A stretch of 6,350 nucleotides of DNA from Alphaproteobacteria bacterium (GCA_019751935.1 JAIEMR010000030.1:1-6350); one strand, 5' to 3'. Positions 1-5,813 are shown, counted from the stretch's first letter. Translations and numbers: made by a program. Notes: a model not told the origin generated them from the sequence alone.

Positions 1-749
1 GCACAAAAACTGACTGGAATATGGGTGAATTTTTTATTCTTGCCAAATTTCAAAGAAAAGGTGTTGGATATCAAACGGCAAAAGAAATATGGAAAATATT
101 TCCTGGAAACTGGGAAATTTCTGTCATCCCTGAAAATATACCTGCTCTTAAGTTTTGGCGAAAATCTATACAAACATTCACAAACAATCAATTTCGTGAT
201 GAAATCAAACAAGTTAGCTATGACAAGGATCAACCTTATCGGCATATTTTATCTTTTTCATCTGATAATTCTATTCCAGACGTAGAGCCACTTGCAGTAC
301 ATAAAGCAACAGTTGCTGATATTCCAGATATGGTCGCACTGTCCGATCAAAAACGTAAAGCTTACGAAAGAGTTCAACCACAATTCTGGAAACGTTCTGA
401 GAACGCCAATTCAATACAAGCAGCTTGGTTCACTGAGTTATTAGAAAGAGAAGATTATCTTTTGTTTGTGACAAAGAACAAAACAGACGAAATGTTAGGT
501 TTTGTCATCGCACAATGGGTCAAAGCTCCCGAAGTTTATAATCCCGGATCGACCCTAATGATAGATGATTTTTGTGTAAAAGAACCTTCTTTATGGCAGA
601 GTTGTGGCGGTGCATTGCTATCAAAACTTAAAGAATTTAAAGCTGAACAAGTCGTCATTGTTTGCGGTAATCATGATCACGTTAAGAGTGCATTTTTAGG
701 AAAGAGCGGTTTATCTGTGTCCTCAAAGTGGTACGTGGGAGCTTTGTGA
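1..749 (+). CDS. Tandem-GNAT-domain N-acetyltransferase, 5' end missing
   Basis: Probable acetyl-CoA-dependent acetyltransferase made of two GNAT domains; the substrate cannot be read from sequence. The frame is open from base 3 to the TGA at 747-749. The ATG at 21 is probably internal, because residues before it (TKTDWN) run straight into a conserved GNAT strand and no Shine-Dalgarno is visible. Numbering from that Met, the first domain shows EFFILAKFQRKGVG (3-16) with the acetyl-CoA motif QRKGVG, then the late GNAT pattern of a W-x-I strand, PEN and ALKFWRK (about 30-48). Its N-terminal half lies outside the window. The second domain (about 94-242) is more diverged: a DD-F-V strand near 181-186, WQSCGGALL as the motif-A equivalent (193-201), and a VVIVCGN strand followed by an FLGKSGL helix. 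Its motif Q-S-C-G-G-A keeps the glycine spacing only loosely, so it may bind acetyl-CoA poorly. It converges on hemC. GNAT assignment is firm; function is unknown. Confidence 0.8.
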   Translation, partial: TKTDWNMGEFFILAKFQRKGVGYQTAKEIWKIFPGNWEISVIPENIPALKFWRKSIQTFTNNQFRDEIKQVSYDKDQPYRHILSFSSDNSIPDVEPLAVHKATVADIPDMVALSDQKRKAYERVQPQFWKRSENANSIQAAWFTELLEREDYLLFVTKNKTDEMLGFVIAQWVKAPEVYNPGSTLMIDDFCVKEPSLWQSCGGALLSKLKEFKAEQVVIVCGNHDHVKSAFLGKSGLSVSSKWYVGAL

Positions 750-854
750 AATTGCCTTGAACATTGTGTAGTTCGCTTTGAGCATGATGAGTAAGGGACT
801 TCGAAATGCTCTTAAATTGTAAAAAATTTTATTAAAATTAGATATTAAGACACT

Positions 855-896
855 ATCCCCACCCAATTTCTCGCCCACCGAAGAGGGCGGGGGGAT
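855..896. repeat. GC-rich REP-like imperfect palindrome
   Basis: An outer stem ATCCCC (855-860) pairs with GGGGAT (891-896). An inner stem CGCCC (872-876) pairs with GGGCG (885-889) around an 8-base loop. The left arm has about 11 unpaired bases and the right arm one. The block is strikingly GC-rich within an A/T-rich gap. Its CCCCACCCAA opening resembles dispersed extragenic palindromes common in alphaproteobacterial genomes (recall of family style, not a search). No T-tract directly follows on either strand, so I do not call it an intrinsic terminator, although it may still stabilise the 3' ends of the converging transcripts. Confidence 0.4.
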
Positions 897-984
897 TACC
901 CTCTCACCGTATTGGCAAAAAAAGCATACCTCTCCCATCCAGGCTTTTTCCCACTTAAAAAACCTGTCGAACCCTTCATTAGAA

Positions 985-1014
985 ATAAACGTTTATGGAT
1001 AGCACTTCCTATCC
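985..1014. repeat. Two abutting palindromes
   Basis: A perfect 12-base palindrome ATAAACGTTTAT (985-996) directly abuts a hairpin, GGATAG (997-1002), a six-base loop, and CTATCC (1009-1014). Both lie 57-86 bases beyond the hemC stop codon. Neither is followed by a T-tract on either strand. They could be a protein-binding site, a remnant of a mobile repeat, or chance in A/T-rich DNA. The symmetry is seen directly; any role is unknown. Confidence 0.3.
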
Positions 1015-1070
1015 TATATTATATAAATAGAATTTGTTTTTTAAATGTCAAGAGGCTGGATTCAATTTTT

Positions 1071-2018
1071 TTAAAATCTCTTCTTAATCTCGGTAGCTGC
1101 TCTAATCCCAAGTTCTTCTGGATCATCCCTGCCCCCAGACAACTCAATCCGTATTGATTGATTCAATTTCAAAGGCGCATAAAACGCCCTCAAGATAAGC
1201 TCGTCAGCTGAGACCAAGGAACAGTAAGCCGCAATTGGTGTTTTGCAGTCTCCACCCATTTCTTTCAATAAAGCTCTCTCTGCCCTTATGCAAAGCTCAG
1301 TTTCCTTATGATTAATCACCTTTAAAAATTCAAAGGTAGATTTATCGTTTTTAAGGACTTCCGCCACAAGAACGCCCTGCCCTACTGCCGGTATCATTTC
1401 TTCTAAGGATAAAAGACAGCTTTTTAAATTTGGAGATCCTTTTAACAGCCCATCCCCTTCGATAAGATCCAACCGTTTTAAACCAGCAAAGGCTAAAACA
1501 ATTGCATCAAGAGGTCCTTCCTCAAGCTTTGAAAGGCGCGTTAGAATATTTCCTGTCAACGGAACAATCTTTAAATCTGAACGCAGATCAAGCAGCTGTG
1601 CTTTTCGCCTTGGAGAACAAGTCCCAATAACCGCGCCAGGTTTTAAACAACCAACAGAAACGGTATCTGCTGAACCCTTTACAATCAAAACGTCATTGAC
1701 AATCTCACGTCCCAAAACACAGGCAAGTTGAAAATGGGGGTTAAGGTTTGCCTCAACATCTTTTAAGGAATGCACTCCAAAATCAATGTTCTTTTCAAAT
1801 AAGGCTTGTTCAATTTCTTTGATAAATAAAGATTTTCCCCCTATTTCAGCGAGGCTTTTGCCTTGAGCGCGATCTCCTGTTGTTGTAATTCCTATAATTT
1901 CAGGATTTTGGATGCGTAAATCTTTGGCATAAGCATGCTGAAGGGACTTCACCAGTATGTCAGTTTGCTTAAGAGCAAGTGGGGATTTTCGGGTGCCAAT
2001 ACGATAAGGTGAGTTCAT
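1071..2018 (-). CDS. hemC: Porphobilinogen deaminase (hydroxymethylbilane synthase)
   Basis: Cytosolic heme-pathway enzyme joining four porphobilinogens into hydroxymethylbilane on a covalent dipyrromethane cofactor. I chose ATG 2018 (315 residues, close to the family norm of about 310). An in-frame GTG at 2033 would add five residues, and neither start has a good Shine-Dalgarno. In ATG numbering, conserved blocks are RIGTRKSPLALKQ (6-18), TTGD (46-49), GGKSLFIKEIEQAL (60-73), HSLKDVE with catalytic Asp87, GTCSPRR with Arg137/Arg138, AGLKRL with Arg182, IPAVGQG, and GGDCKTPI with cofactor Cys258. Oddity: the usual R-G-N-x-x-T-R block reads T-G-N-I-L-T-R, so the position of E. coli Arg149 is Thr155 (codon ACA at 1554-1556), while the Arg155 equivalent (Arg161) is kept. 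VHSLKDVE also has Glu where Pro is usual. It is divergent from the DsbA-like gene; no other heme gene is in the window. Identity is secure; activity is slightly in doubt. Confidence 0.96.
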   Translation of the reverse strand: MNSPYRIGTRKSPLALKQTDILVKSLQHAYAKDLRIQNPEIIGITTTGDRAQGKSLAEIGGKSLFIKEIEQALFEKNIDFGVHSLKDVEANLNPHFQLACVLGREIVNDVLIVKGSADTVSVGCLKPGAVIGTCSPRRKAQLLDLRSDLKIVPLTGNILTRLSKLEEGPLDAIVLAFAGLKRLDLIEGDGLLKGSPNLKSCLLSLEEMIPAVGQGVLVAEVLKNDKSTFEFLKVINHKETELCIRAERALLKEMGGDCKTPIAAYCSLVSADELILRAFYAPLKLNQSIRIELSGGRDDPEELGIRAATEIKKRF

Positions 2019-2059
2019 AAAACTTAAAAACACTGGAGATTTATAAAATCTTAAGGAAT

Positions 2060-2088
2060 ACTATGATAAGAATTGTATTAAAAGTCAA
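2060..2088 (-). promoter_or_regulatory. Candidate hemC promoter
   Basis: On the minus strand, TTGACT (2083-2088) lies exactly 17 bases before CATAGT (2060-2065). These match the sigma-70 -35 and -10 consensus at 5/6 and 4/6. Transcription would begin roughly 35 bases before the hemC ATG. It lies in the 70-86 base divergent gap and overlaps the best -10 candidate of the opposite gene, so the two promoters may interfere. Confidence 0.4.
2062..2067 (+). promoter_or_regulatory. Candidate -10 box for the DsbA-like gene
   Basis: TATGAT (5/6 match to TATAAT) lies 37 bases before the ATG at 2105. No convincing -35 is placed 16-18 bases upstream; the best is ATTTAT near 2039-2044. It overlaps the leftward hemC promoter candidate. 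The start codon has only a weak purine-rich ribosome site (AAGAAGAAG at about 2089-2097). Confidence 0.25.
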
Positions 2089-2104
2089 AGAAGAAGATCA
2101 TTAA

Positions 2105-3028
2105 ATGCGTTACCTGATATTGCTTGGAATCATTGGAATTGCTTTGGTTGTGGCTTTTGTTACTAAACGTCCGCATAACGTGACTCCCTCTATACAAACC
2201 TCACAAACCAACTCTCTTGCAACAGCTCCTCAGGATAATAAAGTAACACCTCCTGAAATTGTATTAGGAAATCAGAACGCAAAAAATACTGTCACCATGT
2301 ATTTTGCTCCAACTTGTCATCATTGCTCTGAGTACGAAAAAACGATTCTTCCAGAAATTGATAAGGAATTTATCCAAACTGGAAAAATAAAATTTGTTAT
2401 GCGAATTCTCCCCTTTCATTCTTTGGATTTTTCTGTTGGTAAAATCGCTCTATTTTATGGAAAAGACAAGTTTCAAGAGATTCTTAAGCTCTTTTTACAA
2501 AATCAAGATAAATGGTTAGCTCCCGTTTTTGAAGAAGAACACCACAAAGAAAAATCATTAAAAGAAAGAATTGCAGAAGTCTCGCAAAAATTAAACATGG
2601 ATGCAAAAATGATAGAGGCTTCTTTGGGCATTACTCATGATGATGAACTGGCTTTTGTAAAGCTTTTCTGCCTTGAAAATGGATGGTCAATAAAAGATAT
2701 CTTAAGTGCTTTAAAGCCAAATCCAGAGATAGAAAGGTCATTGGCTTCAAGTCATCTTATAGCTTTAAAAAAAGATGGTGAAATGATTGATTACGTTCCT
2801 GCATTTTATATAAATGAAGAGCTTCAAGAAGATTGGGTAAAACCGGAAGGTCTTAGGGAAGATCTTGCAGGAGGTTCTGAAAAGAAAAATAAGCCCAATC
2901 AAGCCAAGGAAGAAAAACCTCTAGATCAGCCTTCTCAACCGTCGGACCACACCAAATCCGAAGTGACGGAGGAGAATACGCATGATTCACAAAATCAAAC
3001 GCCACCCCCTGCTGACGCAAAAGAGTAG
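2105..3028 (+). CDS. Membrane-anchored DsbA-family thiol-disulfide protein with hydrophilic tail
   Basis: Predicted envelope thioredoxin-fold protein that makes or shuffles disulfides in exported proteins. A hydrophobic segment (residues 3-20) ending in KR looks like an uncleaved signal anchor. A Ser/Thr/Asn/Gln-rich linker (about 24-50) follows. The thioredoxin strand TVTMYFAPT leads into the active site C71-H-H-C74, similar to the CPHC of DsbA. The cis-proline loop is VPAF (V231-P232) before the FYIN strand. Between them lies a largely helical region with lone Cys189. The fold should end near residue 250. Residues 251-307 are a Lys/Glu/Gln/Pro-rich low-complexity tail, about 55 residues beyond a typical DsbA domain, and their codons lie entirely antisense to the end of serC. 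No DsbB-like partner is in the window. DsbA-superfamily membership is firm; oxidase versus isomerase role is open. Confidence 0.88.
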   Translation: MRYLILLGIIGIALVVAFVTKRPHNVTPSIQTSQTNSLATAPQDNKVTPPEIVLGNQNAKNTVTMYFAPTCHHCSEYEKTILPEIDKEFIQTGKIKFVMRILPFHSLDFSVGKIALFYGKDKFQEILKLFLQNQDKWLAPVFEEEHHKEKSLKERIAEVSQKLNMDAKMIEASLGITHDDELAFVKLFCLENGWSIKDILSALKPNPEIERSLASSHLIALKKDGEMIDYVPAFYINEELQEDWVKPEGLREDLAGGSEKKNKPNQAKEEKPLDQPSQPSDHTKSEVTEENTHDSQNQTPPPADAKE

Positions 3029-4016
3029 CCATACTTTGTAAAAAATCACGACTGGATTTTTCTTCTTTATTTTTCAAAGAAGGTAGAACTAGGCATACCG
3101 AAGCTGGCGAGGTAATCAAATGAGAGCTCGCCATAAACTCTATCCACGGTGTTTGATCTACCCACTTTTTAACCGTATTAAAATTATCTCTACAACGCTT
3201 TACTAATGCAGGTAATCCACCAATAGATTCTGCCCATTCAAGGGCTTGGAGGCAGTCTTCAACACATAGCATTGAAGGGGTATTAATCGTATCCCCTTTA
3301 AAGATGTTCTCAATTAATTTTCCCTTGTTAGTAAGACGAAATAAGCGTGGAAGGGGCCAGTTTGGTGTGTATGACTCAAGTCGTTCCACAGCTCTTGGGC
3401 TTAAGATAATCACCCCATGAGCAGCTTCTCCGCCCAAACCTTTCTGCCAAGAATATGCAACCACATCAAGCTTCTCCCAAGGGAGGTCAACACAAAATGC
3501 TGCAGAAGTTGCATCACAAATCGTAAGGCCCTTACGACTTTCTGGAATCCAATCTCCATTAGGGATACAAGTTCCAGACGTCGTGCCATTCCATGTGAAG
3601 ACTAAATCATGGTCAGGATTGTAAGCTTTTAAATCTGGAAGCTCTCCAAAATCTGCGCTTAGAGATCTTGTATTCTCTAGTTTTAGTTCTTCTAAAATAT
3701 CAATGAGCCAAACCCTTCCAAAAACATCAAAGGACATAACATCAACATTTCTAGACCCTAATAAAGACCATAATGCGCATTCAATTGCACACGTAGCAGA
3801 GCCTGGTAAGATACCAATTTTGTAGTCTTTTGGAACATTAAGTACTGAGCGTGTAAGATCAATAACTTGGCGAAGCCTTTCCTTGCCTTGTATTGATCTG
3901 TGTGAGCGACCCACAAGCGCATTTGATAATTCTTCTATATGCCATCCTGGATGTTTTTTTGTTGGACCAGAACCGAAATTTGGGCAATTAGGTTTAAGTG
4001 TTGGTTTTAAATACAT
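2853..4016 (-). CDS. serC: Phosphoserine aminotransferase, alphaproteobacterial type
   Basis: PLP enzyme moving an amino group from glutamate to 3-phosphohydroxypyruvate to give O-phosphoserine. The same enzyme family serves 4-phosphohydroxythreonine formation in DXP-dependent vitamin B6 synthesis. At 387 residues it matches the length of the alphaproteobacterial class. Visible features are the N-terminal FGSGPTKKHPGW, HRS (39-41), ILPGSATCAIECALWSLLG (69-87), CDATSA with PLP-nitrogen Asp168, and SWQKGLGGEAAHG with PLP lysine Lys192. Downstream are FRLTNKGKLIE, GDTINTPSMLCVED and, near the end, LRIWCGPTVEKADLE. The ATG at 4014-4016 lies inside the 3' end of the alkyltransferase gene (23-base overlap), with GAAGG just upstream, suggesting translational coupling. 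serA, often adjacent in alphaproteobacteria, is not here. The 3' end overlaps the convergent DsbA-like gene by 176 bases. Because conserved SerC motifs run into that overlap, this is the ancestral reading frame there. Confidence 0.96.
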   Translation of the reverse strand: MYLKPTLKPNCPNFGSGPTKKHPGWHIEELSNALVGRSHRSIQGKERLRQVIDLTRSVLNVPKDYKIGILPGSATCAIECALWSLLGSRNVDVMSFDVFGRVWLIDILEELKLENTRSLSADFGELPDLKAYNPDHDLVFTWNGTTSGTCIPNGDWIPESRKGLTICDATSAAFCVDLPWEKLDVVAYSWQKGLGGEAAHGVIILSPRAVERLESYTPNWPLPRLFRLTNKGKLIENIFKGDTINTPSMLCVEDCLQALEWAESIGGLPALVKRCRDNFNTVKKWVDQTPWIEFMASSHLITSPASVCLVLPSLKNKEEKSSRDFLQSMATLLRQQGVAFDFVNHAYSPPSLRIWCGPTVEKADLEVFLPWLDWAYFSFQNLLQDLP

Positions 4017-4518
4017 GCCCTTCGTCCCTTAAAAGTTTTTCTTTGATTTGAGATCCCCAATGATAGTTGCCTATGCCCCCACTTTTAGGTAAAACACGGT
4101 GGCAAGGCACAAGCCAACTGATAGGATTAGCACCAACAGCAGAGCCAACAGCCCTGCTTTTGTTAGAATCACCCAGTGAGGTCGCAATATCTTTATAAAA
4201 TTTCACAACTCCATGAGGAATTTTTAAAAGTTGCTGCCATACTTGATGCTGAAAGGGTGTTCCAACTAGCATTAGTTTTTGAGGATTTCTCACTAAATCA
4301 TCTTTTTGTATCAAGGAAGAGTCCTCTTTAAATGGGTGCTCGTAAATCCACTGATCTAGAGGTTTTTGATCGGTAAAAGCAAGAGCACAAATATAACCAT
4401 CCAACATTCTTAATTCTACCATGCCATAGAGAGTAGAAATCTTTCCACCTTCCAAAGAAGAGGTATTTAGCTTTTCTTTAAACTCATGTAGAGATAGAAA
4501 AATAACTTGCTGGATCAT
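3994..4518 (-). CDS. ogt: Methylated-DNA--protein-cysteine methyltransferase
   Basis: Suicide DNA-repair protein that takes alkyl groups from O6-alkylguanine (and O4-alkylthymine) onto its own cysteine. Of 174 residues, the C-terminal catalytic domain is clear: GTPFQHQVWQQLLKIPHG (86-103), a Y-x-x-IA element at 108-112, SRAVGSAVGANP with the arginine-finger equivalent Arg122, and PCHRV with acceptor Cys139. It ends in SGGIGNYHWG and a K-x-x-LL-x-x-E helix. The GNYHWG form resembles the Ada C-terminal domain more than classic Ogt, but the N-terminal Cys-rich and AraC-type domains of Ada are absent, so this is a stand-alone enzyme. The N-terminal 80 residues are less conserved. The ATG at 4516-4518 is the only reasonable full-length start; no good ribosome site is seen. 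It appears to be first in a two-gene unit with serC. Ogt versus Ada-type naming is the main uncertainty. Confidence 0.93.
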   Translation of the reverse strand: MIQQVIFLSLHEFKEKLNTSSLEGGKISTLYGMVELRMLDGYICALAFTDQKPLDQWIYEHPFKEDSSLIQKDDLVRNPQKLMLVGTPFQHQVWQQLLKIPHGVVKFYKDIATSLGDSNKSRAVGSAVGANPISWLVPCHRVLPKSGGIGNYHWGSQIKEKLLRDEGHVFKTNT

Positions 4519-4574
4519 CTAAGTGCCAATCTAAAAATCTAGTGAGCTGATAGAATGTATATCACAAAAATATT

Positions 4575-4603
4575 TTCATCCCTACCCTCTCCATGATTAT
4601 AAT
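4575..4603 (+). promoter_or_regulatory. Candidate promoter for the deformylase-Nudix unit
   Basis: A perfect TATAAT (4598-4603) lies 32 bases before the ATG at 4636. At a 17-base spacing, the -35 position reads TTCATC (4575-4580), only 3/6 to consensus. The 117-base gap 4519-4635 is divergent and must also hold the start of the leftward ogt-serC unit, for which I see no convincing promoter. Confidence 0.4.
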
Positions 4604-4635
4604 ACGAAGCAATTTTTTTTAAAGAGACCAAAAAT

Positions 4636-5229
4636 ATGACAGCACTGCCGATCATGGAACAACTGGCTTCAGAATTTCAAAATGATATTCCACTTCCTAT
4701 TCCTTTTGCTATTACCAACGACTCTGTACTTAGAATAAAAGCAGAACCAATTCAAGATCCGACTTCAGCAGAAACAAAAAGGATTGTCTTACAACTTTTT
4801 GAAACCATCAAGGCTGCTGGAGGTGGATTCGGCCTTGCTGCTCCTCAAGTGGGTATTTCAAAAAGACTTTTTATTTGTTCATTTGATTGGAAAATAGAAA
4901 CCATTATTCCTATTATCAATCCAAGATATGAACCTATTGGCGATGAAATGGAGGCGCATTGGGAAGCTTGTTTTTCTGTTCCCATGACATATGGTAATGT
5001 TATGAGATATAAAAAAATAAAATGTTCTTATCAAACGATTGATGGCAGGGAAATCAACACAGAATTAACAGGTATTCAAGCAAGAGTTTTCCAACACGAA
5101 TATGATCATTTAGAAGGAATTTTATACCCTGATAAATGTATAGATTTAAGAGTCTTTGAGGACCCAAACGAGCTACAAGCCTTTAGATTATGGGTAAGAA
5201 AAGAAAGAGAAAAAGCAGGATATTTGTAA
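4636..5229 (+). CDS. def: Peptide deformylase, divergent
   Basis: Metalloenzyme that removes the formyl group from N-formylmethionine of new proteins in the cytosol. Three family motifs are in order. Motif 1 is GFGLAAPQVGI (64-74) with Gln71. Motif 2 is EACFS (110-114) with metal ligand Cys112. Motif 3 is QHEYDHLEG (153-161) with ligands His154 and His158 and catalytic Glu155. Motif 2 is normally EGCLS, so Gly-to-Ala and Leu-to-Phe are unusual, but every metal ligand is kept. The 197 residues exceed the usual 165-185, because about 20 residues precede the normal beginning (here NDSVLRIKAEP, 28-38). An internal ATG at Met7 is possible. AAAGAG at 4621-4626 is a reasonable ribosome site for the chosen start. 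The usual partner fmt is absent; instead a Nudix gene follows 17 bases later. It could be a second deformylase beside a housekeeping copy elsewhere (inference). Confidence 0.9.
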   Translation: MTALPIMEQLASEFQNDIPLPIPFAITNDSVLRIKAEPIQDPTSAETKRIVLQLFETIKAAGGGFGLAAPQVGISKRLFICSFDWKIETIIPIINPRYEPIGDEMEAHWEACFSVPMTYGNVMRYKKIKCSYQTIDGREINTELTGIQARVFQHEYDHLEGILYPDKCIDLRVFEDPNELQAFRLWVRKEREKAGYL

Positions 5230-5246
5230 TAAATCAAGGATAACTA

Positions 5247-5786
5247 ATGGAAAAAGTAATTCACAGAAAAGAAACTGTTTTATCACCGTGGTTAACTTTA
5301 GTTGAAAAAACAGTTCAATTAAATTCAGGTAAGGCTATTTATCATTGCCTAAAACAAGATGATTACATGACAGTAATGGCTTTAACAGAAGATAAAAAAA
5401 TCCCCATTGTTCGTCAGTTTAGAATTGGAATAGAAACTTATTCCTGGGAACTACCTGGAGGGTTAGTAGATAAAAATCAAACACCAGAAATTGCATGCAG
5501 GCTTGAGCTTCTTGAAGAAACAGGCCTTGTCGCTAAAGACATTTATTATTTAGGCAAACACATTCCAGATAGTGGCAGACTCGAAAACTATCTTCATTCT
5601 TTCTTCGTAACTGCCTTTAAAGATCCTAGGCACAAGTTTATTCCAGAGGTTGATGTAGAACCAAAATTAGTGACCCTTGAGGAACTTGTAAAAATGGCAG
5701 TCCAAGGACAAATTGTTAATCATCATATCTCAATAATCTTTCTAGCTTTGCAGAATCCAGCAATTGCAAAGCTATTCCAACAATGA
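5247..5786 (+). CDS. Nudix hydrolase, ADP-ribose pyrophosphatase-like
   Basis: Predicted hydrolase of a nucleoside diphosphate linked to another group. The layout most resembles ADP-ribose/nucleotide-sugar pyrophosphatases (NudF/NUDT5 style): 179 residues, an N-terminal strand region, VRQFRIGIETYSWELPGG (55-72) before the box, and a C-terminal helix. The Nudix box starts at Gly72. Against G-x5-E-x7-R-E-U-x-E-E-x-G-U it reads Gln78 for the first Glu and Leu86 for the Arg, with an Arg displaced to position 85. Glu87, Glu90, Glu91 and Gly93 are kept, so the metal-binding glutamates survive. AAGGA (5236-5240) lies six bases before the ATG. The short gap behind the deformylase suggests one transcript. 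No clear terminator follows. The fold is certain; the substrate is not, and the altered box leaves activity open. Confidence 0.88.
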   Translation: MEKVIHRKETVLSPWLTLVEKTVQLNSGKAIYHCLKQDDYMTVMALTEDKKIPIVRQFRIGIETYSWELPGGLVDKNQTPEIACRLELLEETGLVAKDIYYLGKHIPDSGRLENYLHSFFVTAFKDPRHKFIPEVDVEPKLVTLEELVKMAVQGQIVNHHISIIFLALQNPAIAKLFQQ

Positions 5787-5813
5787 AACTGTAGAAAAGT
5801 AAAAAAAACTAGA

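Larger units (their letters stand above)
750..1070. other. Gene-free gap between convergent genes
   Basis: This gap of about 320 bases separates the 3' ends of the acetyltransferase and hemC. Short open frames on both strands have low-complexity translations with no recognisable domain, and I do not call them genes. It holds a weak inverted repeat (GAGCAT at 780-785 and ATGCTC at 806-811), an A/T-rich stretch at about 812-845, a GC-rich REP-like palindrome (855-896), an AAAAAGC/GCTTTTT pair around 915-950, and two abutting palindromes (985-1014). The last-named pair has a 17-base loop and T-runs that mostly form the stem itself, so it is at best a poor bidirectional terminator. No tRNA or other RNA gene is recognisable. 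Confidence 0.5.

Noticed and set aside
723..938. Open frame of 71 codons on the minus strand across the acetyltransferase 3' end
   Set aside because: The translation crosses the REP-like palindrome, lacks any family signature and overlaps a confident gene.
915..950. AAAAAGC / GCTTTTT pair as an intrinsic terminator
   Set aside because: The stem is short and A/T-rich, the loop is 17 bases, and the T-runs mostly form the stem itself; too weak to call.
962..985. Minus-strand GGTTCGAC as a tRNA T-loop
   Set aside because: The flanking bases do not form the five-pair T-stem, and no acceptor or anticodon arm can be drawn around it.
1018..1051. Minus-strand TTGACA (1046-1051) and TATAAT (1018-1023) just beyond hemC, as a promoter for an unannotated RNA
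   Set aside because: The hexamers are perfect but 22 bases apart, too far for sigma-70. At 17-18 bases the -10 match is poor, and no RNA structure or gene is recognisable downstream.
912..1157. Open frame of 81 codons on the plus strand starting in the gap and running into hemC
   Set aside because: No ribosome site or recognisable domain. Its second part is antisense to conserved hemC codons, and the composition is that of a chance frame.
2018..2033. GTG at 2033 as the hemC start
   Set aside because: It would add five residues with no better ribosome site. ATG at 2018 gives the usual spacing before the R-I-G-T-R motif, although GTG cannot be excluded.
3417..3605. 62-codon open frame on the plus strand inside serC
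   Set aside because: It lies fully antisense to the conserved PLP-binding region of serC, with no ribosome site; a shadow frame.
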